A stretch of 64,000 nt of DNA from Brachionus manjavacas (GCA_019054805.1 JAHQIY010000002.1:9114001-9178000), one strand, 5' to 3'; positions 25,118 through 35,961 are shown, counted from the first letter of the stretch. A program made the numbers and translations. The notes: generated from the letters alone by a model not told the origin.

Positions 25118-25412
25118 CTTTGGTATCTCCATGGGGTAAAGTTTTCTCATCAAATCTTTCTTTTAAAATTATTTGCTCATTTTCCTTTAATTTTAGTAAA
25201 TTTTAACAAAGATTTTACGTGGAAATTTTTGTCTTTTATTTAAATGTTTTAATGAATTTTGAAATTCAAGCTTTAATTTGTCTAAATTTTTCCAATAATG
25301 TCTTTTATCTTTTAATTCAGAGAATTATGAAATCCCTATGATATATTTAAAGTAAAACAACAAAGCGATTTCAAAATAAGGATAAAAATTTGAAAAACAA
25401 AAAATTATTAGT
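25118..25412. other. AT-rich flank right of the Gypsy element
   Basis: Unique AT-rich DNA between the 3' LTR and the last exon of the coiled-coil gene. It is probably the 3' flank of that gene. No other feature is seen. Confidence 0.5.
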
Positions 25413-28400
25413 TCAGAATTTTTTAAAATTTACCAATTGTTGAATTTTGGTTATAAGATCATCGTAATGGCTTTCATTATTTTCATTGACAAACTCTTTC
25501 TTATTATCATTCATATTCTTCAAAAATAAAATGGTCTTGAAATTGTTTAAAAAAAAAAATAGAATTACTTTATTATAATCTGACTTTCGTTCAACTAAAA
25601 AATCGCAATCCTCAAGCAAAAAGGAAAACAAATGAATCTTTTTTAAATTGTCCGGTTTAATTAGGTTGTTAAGATATTCATTTTCCGATTTGAGATCTTT
25701 TATTTTTTCTTCAAAAAGATCCTTGTATTTGATAATTTTAGCATTGACAGGATTTTCCGGAGAATTAGCAAAACTTTAAATATAATGATAACTTTGATAA
25801 TTTAATAAAAATGAAATAAGATCATACCAATAATGCTTATTACGATCAATCTCAGTGTTTCAAGAACCTTCGCAATTTTTTGAAGGACATTTTGATTGAT
25901 TATTTGATATCATTGTAAAATCATTATGTTCCAAATTATGATTTTTATTAAAATCTAAATAAAAAATATATATAAATATTTTATTTGTAAAATTAAATAC
26001 CATCAACAGAAACTGATAATTTGCTCCCATTGCCCTTTTCAAAATCAGTTTTTCTATAAGAATTCTGGCTATAAATGTCTTGCCAAATGTAAGAGCTTTC
26101 CATTTTATACGCAAATTTGAGATCAGAAATTTGCTTTTCTTTGTCATCTAGTGCTAATTCATATTCCTTTAGCTGTTGTTCTTTGTCTTTTAGCAAATCA
26201 TCTTTATGCTTAGTCTCTTAAAAATTAAAATAATAACAAATAAAAAAATATTCAATATTTCATCGAAAAGTGATTATACCTTGAACTTTTGACGTTCGTA
26301 ATTTTTCAAAAATCGCTTTCTGGTCCGATTCGAGATTCCACATCATATTCTCTTTTTCTTTTATTTTTTGCTCTAATTCTTTTAGATGCTCATCTTTTGC
26401 TTTTAATTTTTCATTGTTTTCTTTCAGAACTAGATAAGTATTTAAATATTTTTTTAAAATTGTATTAAAGAATGAAGTTAAATAGTTTTACTTTTCGATT
26501 TAATTGTCGACAAGTTTTGTTTCTTAGTTTTATTCGCAAATTTGAGATCAGAAATCTGCTTTCTAAGTTTCAGTTTTTCTGAATTGTTTGATTACTGCAT
26601 TATTTAATGGTTGTTATTTTTAATTTCAAATTCGGAATTCAGGATTACCATATTTTCCTCATATTCGCTTTTTAATTTTTCTAGATTTTTAGAAAAATTT
26701 TCCTGATTGCAAGAAATTACTTTTAAAATTATAATTAAAATTTTTGAAATGCTAAGTAAAGATGCTTTGTCTTAATTACTTGATTCAAATTCTTCAGCTG
26801 TCTTCTTAAGCTTAATTTCATATGTATTTTTTAGTTCTTCATTAATTTTTATTCTCTCATTAAGTCGTTTACTCAAATCGGACATTTCTTAAATTAGAAA
26901 TTGAAAAATTAAATGAACAAACAATATATTTTAAAAATATACCTTGTTCATTTTCATTGTATATTGATAAATTTTCTTTTTTATTTGAATTTGGTTAAAT
27001 TGTTGGGACTCTAGAAATATATTTCAAAATATTTTTTTTCACAAATTTTAATTTTTACCTTTTGATAACGAATCTTTTAATTCAGCAATTAATGAAGAAT
27101 TATACTTCATTGTGGACTGCAATAGTGAATTATCTTTTTGAATATCTTCATATGTCTTCTTTAGGTCCTCATGATCATCTTCTAAATTGAATCTTATCAT
27201 GATTTTCTCAAGTTCTCTTTTAATATTTGAGGTTTCTTGCTCTGAAAACTCTTGTTCTTTTACAACTTTTTCATAATCCTATGAAACATTTCATCTAACT
27301 TTGGGCATAAAATTTCACCGTACTCCTCAAAAGAATCATAAATTTCACCATCTTCTTTTTCTGAGCTGATAACTTCTTCTACATCAAATTCTGAGCATGA
27401 AATTTCACCATCCTCCTTTACAGAATCTGAAATTTCACCATCTTCTTTCTCTGAGCTGATAACTTCTTCTACATTAAATTCTGAGCATGAAATTTCACTA
27501 TCCTTCTTTACAAAAACTGAAATTTCACCATCTTCTTTCTCTGAGCTGATAACTTCTTATACATTAAATTCTGAGCATGAATTTTCACTATCCTTCTTTA
27601 CAAAAACTGAAATTTCACCATCTTCTTTCTCTGAGCTGATAACTTCTTATTCATCAAACTGTGAATATGAAATTTCACCATCCTCCTTTACAGAATCTGA
27701 AATTTCACCATCTTCTTTCTCTAAGCTTAAAACTTCTTCTACATTAAATTCTGAGCATGAAATTTAACCATCCTTCTTTACAAAAACTGAAATTTCACCA
27801 TCTTCTTTCTCTGAGCTTATAACTTCTTATTCATCAAACTGTGAATATGAAATTTCACCATCCTCCTTTACAGAATCTGAAATTTCACCATCTTCTTTCT
27901 CTGAGCTGATAACTTCTTCTTCATCAAACTGTGAACATGAAATTTCACCATCCTCCTTTACAGAATCTGAAATTTCACCATCTTCTTTCTCTGAGCTGAT
28001 AACTTCTTCTACATCAAATTCTAAGCATGAAATTTATTATTTCATGCTCAGAATTTGATGATTATTAGTGAAAGAGGTGTTTCTGATTGTTTGATGATTA
28101 TTAGTGAAAGAGGTGACCATCGATTATTAGTGAAAGAGGTGTTTCTGATTCGGAATTAGATTTAACAACTGTCGCTTTTCTTTTTCGTCTTGTTGTTGTT
28201 GGTTGTTCTTTGTTAATAATTATTTAACATTTTAATAAAATTTTAACAAAGAAAATCTTTACGAGATTGTTGATTTATTTCTGAACTCCCTTTAAAAGAA
28301 TTCATTATCTTCTCTCCGATGCTCAAAAGGGTTTTTATCAACATATTTCTAAAGAAAAATTTATAAATTTATATTTATAATTTAAATTAAACAACCTTTA

Positions 28401-28602
28401 AACAATTGATGTAGTTATTAAAAAGATTTTTTGGGTAGTTTGCGAAAAATCTCTTTAAAACTTCTTTGTATTGTTCCTGAATTTTTGGTCTCACAATATT
28501 TAATTCACTTTTCGATTCCCTTACAAGTGTATTTCCAGTAGTTTTCTTGGCCAAACTAGCCAATATTTCGTTAGAATTCGACTTCCTGAAGTTTCCGTTC
28601 AT
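25413..28602 (-). CDS. multi-exon coiled-coil protein gene with acidic repeat, unknown function
   Basis: Minus-strand gene of about ten short exons. It starts at a true ATG at 28602 (MNGNFRKSNSNE, then a charged region to about residue 68). A basic exon follows (TTTRRKRKA, a possible nuclear localisation signal), then the acidic repeat (27290-28011), then heptad-like exons rich in Glu, Lys and Leu: about 27059-27280, 26787-26890, 26491-26700, 26280-26429 and 26001-26216. The C-terminal exons are 25828-25954 and 25413-25773. GT-AG introns of 45-65 bp separate them; AAG/GTATAATC with TATCTAG/TTCTG is a clean example. Several repeats and the 26491-26700 exon contain in-frame stops, and some exon joins need a one-base shift, so this copy may be decayed or carry sequencing errors. 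No enzyme domain is seen. The family is not recognised; a structural or transposon-borne accessory protein is possible. Confidence 0.55.
27290..28011 (-). repeat. 90-bp (30-codon) acidic coding repeat, about 8 units
   Basis: On the minus strand the unit reads CSEF(D/N)VEEVISSEKEDGEIS followed by DSVKEDGEIS, that is two copies of a VKEDGEIS/SEKEDGEIS core per 30 residues. The frame is kept because units are 90 bp, but several units carry a stop where others have GAA (DE-stop-EV against VEEV). The acidic Ser/Glu-rich composition suggests a disordered segment. It recurs in unit 2 at about 34468-35193. Confidence 0.85.
28012..28060. repeat. 22-bp hairpin at the edge of the acidic repeat
   Basis: CATCAAATTCTAAGCATGAAAT and its reverse complement (one mismatch) flank a 5-base TTATT loop. 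The right arm is an inverted piece of the acidic repeat unit itself, so the array ends in a fold-back. A copy lies at 35194-35242. Confidence 0.85.
28061..28160. repeat. short triple direct repeat next to the hairpin
   Basis: GATTATTAGTGAAAGAGGTG occurs three times, at about 40-bp then 30-bp spacing, between the hairpin and the basic TTTRRKRKA exon. On the minus strand it reads PLSLII or stops depending on the unit. Copied in unit 2 at about 35243-35342. Confidence 0.7.
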
Positions 28603-28779
28603 TTTTTAGTTTAAATTTTTTTTAAAATCTAAATTTCGAGTTTTTAAATCAATATTAAATATGAATTTTTAAATAAGTGTTGTTTATAAAGACGATAAAA
28701 TGGCGAACAAATTAAAAAAAGAATTTTTAGATTTATAATTTTAAAATTTAGAGTTTATTTGATCTTAAGAAACACAGAT

Positions 28780-29340
28780 TTAAGAATGGTTGTATTTTAC
28801 AAGTAAGCAATCAATAATATCACATTGCTCGCTTTCTCTTATTTTTAAGCATTTTGAATGATAAGAATGAATGCAATCAAAACCTATTATTTCTTGATCG
28901 GAATCTTTCTTACCACATATACAACATAAATACACTTTGCCTACATATTTCAAATTTTCTTTATATAATTCATCAAAAATCACTTTACTGAATCGATATG
29001 GGCATTTTTCATTTAATAAGTTTTCGAAAAACATATAAACAAAAACACCACAGCTTACTCCATCATTTTGCAAAGGATGTACAAATTTCCTTAAAATCCA
29101 TTTTTTGTCGAAAAATAATCAATGATTCTTAATGAATATTAAATGTTTGGCCTTTAGTTTTGAAATAATTGAAAATAATCTAAAAATTAAAATTTACAAA
29201 TCAAATTTAAAAACTAAAATATTTTAAAAAATAATATTTACTTCGTCACTTAACAGGTCATTATTTAGAAGCTCAAAAACATTTTTGCATGTCATTTTCG
29301 AATAATTTGAATAAAAAAAGATTTGGTCCCTGAAACAAAT
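28780..29340 (-). pseudogene. Ulp1/SENP-type (C48) cysteine peptidase C-terminal part plus RING/PHD-like finger
   Basis: The diagnostic block is HPLQNDGVSCGVFVYMF: the Gln of the oxyanion hole, then D-G-V-S-C-G with the catalytic Cys, as in Ulp1/SENP. Upstream, across a likely short intron, FFYSNYSKMTCKNVFELLNN matches the stretch that carries the catalytic Asp (usually YDS). The Asp is not visible here, and the catalytic His block was not found. After the peptidase come CCICGKKDSDQEIIGFDC, then IHSYHSKCLKI and CDIIDC, a C4HC3/RING-like zinc finger. In transposons of this kind the peptidase probably acts on SUMO or a self-encoded fusion, which is inference. Likely inactive. Confidence 0.7.
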
Positions 29341-30063
29341 CGAAACTTCGGCACTAAATTTCGGAATTCTCAACATCTATTAATGGTATTTAAAACAATT
29401 CTGTTTTTCCACGAAACTGAGTTTTGAGGGAATCTTCCTGCTTAAAATTGTCAATCCCAAAAATAAACTTGTTAGTAAAATATATTCCTTTTTCTTTTGT
29501 TAATTAATTTTCCTTTTTAAACTCCCATTTTCTTCTTCCTCAGAATTGTTGTGTCCATCTTTGATTTTAGAGAAATCGATACAATCTATTTCATAAAACT
29601 GTTTAAATTTCATCGAAAGAAAACTGTAAAATGGAATTATAATTTCGCTTTGAAATAGAAGACGATTAAATTTAAACGTTTATTTATGTCTAGAATATTA
29701 TTTCTGAAATATCCAAACCATTATTCTACAGGATTATTAGTCAATCGTGTTAGTCGAGATCTTTGAGGAAAATAGTCTTTTTCCAACGAAATTAGAACTC
29801 CACTCCATAAAGGTACCAAATGAATCCTTTTTTCTATTTTTCATCAAAATTGGCTTGTAAAACTCAATTGTTTTAATAATTTGATCCTTAGACTCTTCTT
29901 AAATGCATTTTTTATAAAAAACTCAACCGTTTCTCAAAGACATTTGTAAATGTTGAATCCAAAATATAATTTTTAGACATATCATGTGGGAAATATATAT
30001 CTTCTTTTCGAGATTCCTTTGAAGTTATCAAAAACTTCGATCAAATTTTTAAAAAAAGTTGAT

Positions 30064-30605
30064 TCAGCCAGTCATAATTCCTAATGCTAATCTCTTTCTA
30101 ACTAGCGAACGAAGTAATAACTGAGATAATTTAGGTTGACAAAATAGAGTGACCATATCTTCCAAATTCTGATTAAATTCATCAATCGAGGAAGAGTTTT
30201 GAAGCATTGTAAAGCAATTAATAAATGCTGCACGCATCTTATCGTTTATTTTTCCCTTTGTTATACTAACATTATCAAGATCATCGATTATTATTTTTAA
30301 AAAATGAGTTGAAAAAATATAGATTTTTGAATTTAAAATTTTCGAAAAGGAATAATCTTTCAAAACGACAATGTTGTAGCTTAATTTCAGATATTGAATA
30401 ATATCACAGTTCAAAAAAATGATCCTCAAAAGTGCGTTTATATTTGCCTAGCTAAAATCTGTAACAATGGTTTTCGGAAATCAATCGGGTTTTAATTTCT
30501 TAAATGATGACGTGTCATTTTCAGTTGAAAAAAAATCTGCTATTGGAATCAATGATTTATTAATTGGATCATAACTCACAATTGAATATAAAAAAATTGA
30601 CATTT
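30064..30605 (-). pseudogene. MULE-type DDE transposase core, broken
   Basis: The minus strand reads LYSIVSYDPINKSLIPIADF, then FPKTIVTDFS, ANINALLRIIF, then STHFLKIIIDDLDN and a helical region ending FCQPKLSQLLL. The order (a Y-x-I-V strand, P-K-x-I-V-T-D-F-S carrying the first catalytic Asp, an AL..A helix, then a H-F-x-K motif) is the pattern of Mutator-like transposases in aphids, Hydra and other invertebrates. At least two in-frame stops interrupt it (before FPKTIV and after TDFS). It lies directly downstream of the dynein fragment and upstream of the Ulp1 region, all on the same strand. Confidence 0.65.
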
Positions 30606-30699
30606 ATTTATCTATAACCTAGAAAATTTTCAAAACAATAAAAAATAAAATATTTTTTTTAATTCTTTAATTAAAAAAAAATAAATTACGGTTTAAATG

Positions 30700-31190
30700 G
30701 TTTTTGTCTGTTCGTGTTCGGACGATCTATCGTTTTCTTTGTTGCTGCCGGAATCTTTTTTCTTATCTTCATATTTTCGTATCATTCCAATGGACCAAAG
30801 CATACAAAAGGTGTGCATTGGTCCGATTCGTCGAATATTTTTTCCAAGTCAAGGTGAACTCCTTCGATAAATTTTTCGCCAATCGAACCGCCAATGTTTT
30901 TTTGGTCTGAGGCAGAGTTCGATCGGGACACCAGGACTAGTTCAAAAGCAACTTGCGGAATATGTCCAGTGAATTTGTAGCCGTCCGGGATCAGTTCTTC
31001 CTCGGGCGCGTCCTTGTCAAACCATTGCTTCCATTGCCTTTCATTGCGAGGTATTTGCTCCAAAATGGCAGTGAAATGGAACAATTTGCTTCGCTCGACC
31101 AAAATAAGCGATGTGGAGTCAGTGATCCATTTGCATGGCTTTGGCTTCTCTGCCAGAAGAAACTTGGTCCCTAGGCGATCAAGGTGAATT
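30700..31190 (-). pseudogene. axonemal dynein heavy chain fragment (DNAH5/8-like), captured
   Basis: The minus strand from about 31180 reads GTKFLLAEKPKPCKWITD, ILVERSKLFHF, EQIPRNERQWKQWFDKDAPE and LIPDGY. A neighbouring frame then gives SLDIFRKLLL and SWCPDRTLPQ, and the first frame returns with GEKFIEGVHLDLEK and ESDQCTPFVCF. This is the conserved C-terminal motor region of axonemal dynein heavy chains, in the same order, including the signatures WFDKDAPEEE, IPDGY and RSWCPDRT. Two frame changes and a stop break it. It is much more GC-rich than its surroundings, and no other dynein exon is nearby, so it is a gene piece carried into this unit. It ends near a sequence reading RPNTNRQKPFKP. 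A second copy lies at 37878-38375. Confidence 0.85.
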
Positions 31191-31340
31191 AAAAAAAAAA
31201 TTCAGCTAATTTTCAATTTTAATTTAAGTCTAATTTAAGGAATAAAATATTTTCAATGAATATCTTAAGTGAAAAAATGCTTGAATTTTTTAAAAATTAA
31301 ATCCTTTTTTTTTTTTAATCAAAGACCGGATGTATAAAAA

Positions 31341-31598
31341 ATGTCAATAGAAAAAATAAATCAATCTGTTAAAAGATTTTGTAAAAAATACAATTTTTCA
31401 TTCAATAATTCTTCCTCGAAATTGTTTGTCAAGTCACACATGTCCGTATTAATCGAAAATAGGTTATTGAGAGAGTTCGCTTTGAAATTAGGCAATTTTT
31501 TGGCAAATACATATCCATACGATATACCAACATGTTTACAATATTTACGTGTTTTAATTTACGTAAAAAAAGGAAAATTCATATTACCCTATCTTTAA
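31341..31598 (+). CDS. hypothetical 85-codon ORF
   Basis: Opens with a true ATG (MSIEKINQSVKRF) and runs through LLREFALKLGNFLANTYPYD to a stop inside the first 160-195-bp subrepeat. The N-terminal part is charged and helical; the end is hydrophobic. It is the only long plus-strand ORF in the unit. In unit 2 the corresponding frame differs by one A in a homopolymer right after the ATG, so conservation of the frame is not shown. No family recognised; it could be a chance ORF. Confidence 0.25.
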   Translation: MSIEKINQSVKRFCKKYNFSFNNSSSKLFVKSHMSVLIENRLLREFALKLGNFLANTYPYDIPTCLQYLRVLIYVKKGKFILPYL

Positions 31599-32060
31599 TT
31601 TGAAATAGATACCGAACAAAATAAAGTAATAACCAGTAATTTTGGTCTAAGTATAAAATATTTTTAAGTTCAAAGGAAAAAGTTCATCCGTAAATAGGGT
31701 AAATATTAAATTTTTTATTTAACTTGCGTCAATAAGATTTGCGTATTTTAATTTACGTAAAAAGGGTTAAATTAAAATTTCCTATCTTTGATTTGAAATA
31801 GATACCGAACAAAAAACAGTAATTACCAGTTATTTTGTTCAAGTATAAAATATTTTTTAATTTAAGGGAAAAAGTTCATCTGTAAAAAGGGAAAATATTA
31901 AATTTATAATTTAATTTACGTAAAAAGGGTAAATTTCAAATTACCCTATCTATAATTTGAAATAGATACCGAATAAAAACAGGAATTACTAGTAATTTTG
32001 GTCTTAGTATAAAATATTTTTTAATTTATAGGAAAAAGTTCATCCGTATAAAGGGTAATT
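31555..32060. repeat. three degenerate 160-195-bp subrepeats
   Basis: AATTTACGTAAAAAGGGTAAAT recurs at about 31551, 31748 and 31911. Each is followed by TTGAAATAGATACCGAA(C/T)AA, CAGTAATTACCAGTAATTTT and GTATAAAATATTTTTAA, and a GTTCATC(C/T)GTA motif. Noncoding as far as seen. It could be subterminal repeat sequence of the transposon, which is inference. Repeated at about 38740-39235. Confidence 0.8.
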
Positions 32061-32611
32061 TTTTGTTTTAGCAAATTTAAGTGATAAAAAAATTAATAAA
32101 ATTTGATAAAATCTTTAAAAATTTTATTTAAATTAGATAAATTTAAATATAACTATTATTTAAATTTATCCAATTTCACATTATTTAAAATTTAAAATCT
32201 TAAAGTTTTTAAATATGATCAATTTAAATTTATTACAAAACAAAAATTATTTAATAAAAATAAGTATAAAAAAAGCTTCATTCGTAGCTTTAGAAATATC
32301 AAATTTTTTCTCAAAATATGCCCTTTTTTTGATCTTCTGGTATTTTTGATAAACTGTTGATAAACAGCTGTTGAACAGGAACATAATGATGCACTTTCAT
32401 ATGTTCTAAACATTTTTTAATTTTACTTTAAGAAGATCAATATTGTTATTTTTCTTACGGTTTATATTTGACCCTATGCTTTTTATCTGGAGCCCATTGA
32501 ATTTTGAGTTCTAGCTTGTTTCTGCTACTATTAAACTTGTTGTCGATTACGTTATCAACCTAGTAGAAAATGTATCAATAAGAAAAATTAATTGAAGTTA
32601 AATTTTAAAAT
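32061..32611. other. AT-rich spacer in unit 1
   Basis: Between the subrepeats and the 32612 exon. Only short low-complexity frames; no supported gene. A direct repeat GATAAACTGTTGATAAACAG lies at about 32347. Confidence 0.5.
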
Positions 32612-33253
32612 TTAATTTTCTTTGAAAGATGTATCCTCAATATTAGCACCAGTAAGATCTTTATAACTTTGAGCAAGATTTCGAAAAATAACTTTTTTGT
32701 GTATATTTTTTTTTGACAACTGTTTCTTTTTTGTCAAAGGAATCGAATTCCTTTTGCCATTATTTTCAGTTGAGTTTTCTTGATTTGTCCATTCTTCCGA
32801 ATTAATTGGCGTTTTTGATCCTTCTGAATCAATTGACGTTTCTGATTGGGTCCGTTGTTCATTTAAAACTTCTGACAAATTAATTCCGGTAGGAGCTTTA
32901 ATTTACAACTTGTTTATTTTGTTTTAAAAAAATTTAATTTCTACATTCAATTTGAGGAACATCTTCTAAATTATTTTGAATGGTTTGATTTAATTATTCA
33001 GGATATTCTTCGAAATTTGTTTCCAGTGGTCCTACAATTTTTAGTAACTTATAGAATAAATTTCTTAAATTATTTTACCTTCTATCATACTAATATCTGA
33101 AAGGATGAGGCTTCGCACTTCTTGAGAATGCAATCCGTTTTTCTTTTCTTTATTAAAAAATTAATTGAAAATTTGTTTTTGAATTAATTACCTAAGGTTA
33201 ATTTTTTTGCTTCTTTATTTAAGGTAATAAAGCACTTATTTTTAAACCATTCA
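32612..33253 (-). CDS. multi-exon hypothetical gene, possible 5' part of the transposon gene
   Basis: Minus-strand exons joined by ~45-70-bp GT-AG introns. The first reads WFKNKCFITLNKEAKKLTL and ends at TTAG/GTAATT. The next reads NGLHSQEVRSLILSDISMIE before GTAAAATA. Another reads PLETNFEEYPE and LEDVPQIEC with one in-frame stop. The last is a long exon ending at 32612 with ETSIDSEGSKTPINSEEW, a basic patch (PLTKKKQLSKKNIHKK) and DLTGANIEDTSFKEN-stop. It is charged and probably disordered, with a nuclear-signal-like basic run. It precedes the dynein and transposase pieces on the same strand, so it may be the 5' portion of the transposon gene; that is inference. A second copy, with one extra codon in the basic run, is at 39787-40431. 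Confidence 0.4.
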
Positions 33254-35784
33254 TGTCTTGCCAAATGTAAGAGCTTTCCATTTTATACGCAAATTTGAGA
33301 TCAGAAATTTGCTTTTCTTTTGTCATCTAGTGCTAATTCATATTCCTTTAGCTGTTGTTCTTTGTCTTTTAGCAAATCATCTTTATGCTTAGTCTCTTAA
33401 AAATTAAAATAATAACAAATAAAAAAATATTCAATATTTCATCGAAAAGTGATTATACCTTGAACTTTTGACGTTCGTAATTTTTCAAAAATCGCTTTCT
33501 GGTCCGATTCGAGATTCGACGTCATACTCTCATTTTCTTTTATTTTTTGCTCTAATTCTTTTAGACGCTCATCTTTTGCATTTAATTTTTCATTGTTTTC
33601 TTTCAGAACTAAATTAGTATTTAAATATTAGTATAAAATTGTATTAAAGAATGAAGTTAAATAGTTTTACTTTTCGATTTAATTGTCGACAAGTTTTGTT
33701 TCTTAGTTTTATTCGCAAATTTGAGATCAGAAATCTGCTTTCTAAGTTTCAGTTTTTCTGAATTGTTTGATTACTGCATTATTTAATGGTTGTTATTTTT
33801 AATTTCAAATTCGGAATTCAGGATTACCATATTTTCCTCATATTCGCTTTTTAATTTTTCTAGATTTTTAGAAAAATTTTCCTGATTGCAAGAAATTACT
33901 TTTAAAATTATAATTAAAATTTTTGAAATGCTAAGTAAAGATGCTTTGTCTTAATTACTTGATTCAAATTCTTCAGCTGTCTTCTTAAGCTTAATTTCAT
34001 ATGTATTTTTTAGTTCTTCATTAATTTTTATTCTCTCATTAAGTCGTTTACTCAAATCGGACATTTCTTAAATTAGAAATTGAAAAAATTAAATGAACAA
34101 ACAATATATTTTAAAAATATACCTTGTTCATTTTCATTGTATATTGATAAATTTTCTTTTTTTATTTGAATTTGGTTAAATTGTTGGGACTCTAGAAATA
34201 TATTTCAAAATATTTTTTTTCACAAATTTTAATTTTTACCTTTTGATAACGAATCTTTTAATTCAGCAATTAATGAAGAATTATACTTCATTGTGGACTG
34301 CAATAGTGAATTATCTTTTTGAATATCTTCATATGTCTTCTTTAGGTCCTCATGATCATCTTCTAAATTGAATCTTATCATGATTTTCTCAAGTTCTCTT
34401 TTTAATATTTGAGGTTTCTTGCTCTGAAAACTCTTGTTCTTTTACAACTTTTTCATAATCCTATGAAACATTTCATCTAACTTTGGGCATAAAATTTCAC
34501 CGTACTCCTCAAAAGAATCATAAATTTCACCATCTTCTTTTTCTGAGCTGATAACTTCTTCTACATCAAATTCTGAGCATGAAATTTCACCATCCTCCTT
34601 TACAGAATCTGAAATTTCACCATCTTCTTTCTCTGAGCTGATAACTTCTTCTACATTAAATTCTGAGCATGAAATTTCACTATCCTTCTTTACAAAAACT
34701 GAAATTTCACCATCTTCTTTCTCTGAGCTGATAACTTCTTATACATTAAATTCTGAGCATGAATTTTCACTATCCTTCTTTACAAAAACTGAAATTTCAC
34801 CATCTTCTTTCTCTGAGCTGATAACTTCTTATTCATCAAACTGTGAATATGAAATTTCACCATCCTCCTTTACAGAATCTGAAATTTCACCATCTTCTTT
34901 CTCTAAGCTTAAAACTTCTTCTACATTAAATTCTGAGCATGAAATTTAACCATCCTTCTTTACAAAAACTGAAATTTCACCATCTTCTTTCTCTGAGCTT
35001 ATAACTTCTTATTCATCAAACTGTGAATATGAAATTTCACCATCCTCCTTTACAGAATCTGAAATTTCACCATCTTCTTTCTCTGAGCTGATAACTTCTT
35101 CTTCATCAAACTGTGAACATGAAATTTCACCATCCTCCTTTACAGAATCTGAAATTTCACCATCTTCTTTCTCTGAGCTGATAACTTCTTCTACATCAAA
35201 TTCTAAGCATGAAATTTATTATTTCATGCTCAGAATTTGATGATTATTAGTGAAAGAGGTGTTTCTGATTGTTTGATGATTATTAGTGAAAGAGGTGACC
35301 ATCGATTATTAGTGAAAGAGGTGTTTCTGATTCGGAATTAGATTTAACAACTGTCGCTTTTCTTTTTCGTCTTGTTGTTGTTGGTTGTTCTTTGTTAATA
35401 ATTATTTAACATTTTAATAAAATTTTAACAAAGAAAATCTTTACGAGATTGTTGATTTATTTCTGAACTCCCTTTAAAAGAATTCATTATCTTCTCTCCG
35501 ATGCTCAAAAGGGTTTTTATCAACATATTTCTAAAGAAAAATTTATAAATTTATATTTATAATTTAAATTAAACAACCTTTAAACAATTGATGTAGTTAT
35601 TAAAAAGATTTTTTGGGTAGTTTGCGAAAAATCTCTTTAAAACTTCTTTGTATTGTTCCTGAATTTTTGGTCTCACAATATTTAATTCACTTTTCGATTC
35701 CCTTACAAGTGTATTTCCAGTAGTTTTCTTGGCCAAACTAGCCAATATTTCGTTAGAATTCGACTTCCTGAAGTTTCCGTTCAT
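33254..35784 (-). CDS. coiled-coil protein gene, unit 2 copy lacking the original 3' exons
   Basis: Same exons as 26076-28602: ATG start at 35784, basic exon, acidic repeat and heptad-rich exons. At 33254 the copy passes from the middle of the KDKEQQLKEYELALDDKE-containing exon into the 5' region of the neighbouring unit, so the two C-terminal exons are absent. One-base homopolymer differences from unit 1 occur near 33310 and 34140. Confidence 0.5.
35194..35242. repeat. 22-bp hairpin, unit 2 copy
   Basis: Same imperfect 22-bp palindrome and TTATT loop as at 28012-28060. Confidence 0.85.
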
Positions 35785-35961
35785 TTTTTAGTTTAAATTT
35801 TTTTTAAAATCTAAATTTCGAGTTTTTAAATCAATATTAAATATGAATTTTTAAATAAGTGTTGTTTATAAAGACGATAAAATGGCGAACAAATTAAAAA
35901 AAGAATTTTTAGATTTATAATTTTAAAATTTAGAGTTTATTTGATCTTAAGAAACACAGAT

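Larger units (their letters stand above)
28780..30605 (-). mobile_element. decayed Mutator-like DNA transposon with Ulp1-type peptidase
   Basis: Reading 5' to 3' on the minus strand: a DDE transposase region (30605-30064), a C-terminal transposase patch (29830-29660) with RLTNNPVE and a FGYFRNNILD motif, then a Ulp1/C48 peptidase and zinc-finger region (29340-28780). This pairing of a MULE-type transposase with a Ulp1 peptidase is known in Mutator-like and KDZ-type DNA transposons of invertebrates. The copy has several in-frame stops and frame changes, so it is not functional as read. Terminal inverted repeats and target duplications were not found; the ends given are those of recognisable coding sequence. 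A second copy lies at 35962-37785. Confidence 0.7.

Noticed and set aside
27290-30605. Reassigned stop codons (stops where relatives have Gln, Glu or Lys)
   Set aside because: TAA, TAG and TGA all occur, mixed with frame changes, in decayed sequence. Glycosyltransferase copies end at ordinary TAA and need no recoding.
28780-30605. Polinton/Maverick element because of the Ulp1-like peptidase
   Set aside because: The peptidase is of the C48 QNDGVSCG type paired with a MULE-like transposase. No DNA polymerase B, packaging ATPase or capsid protein is seen.
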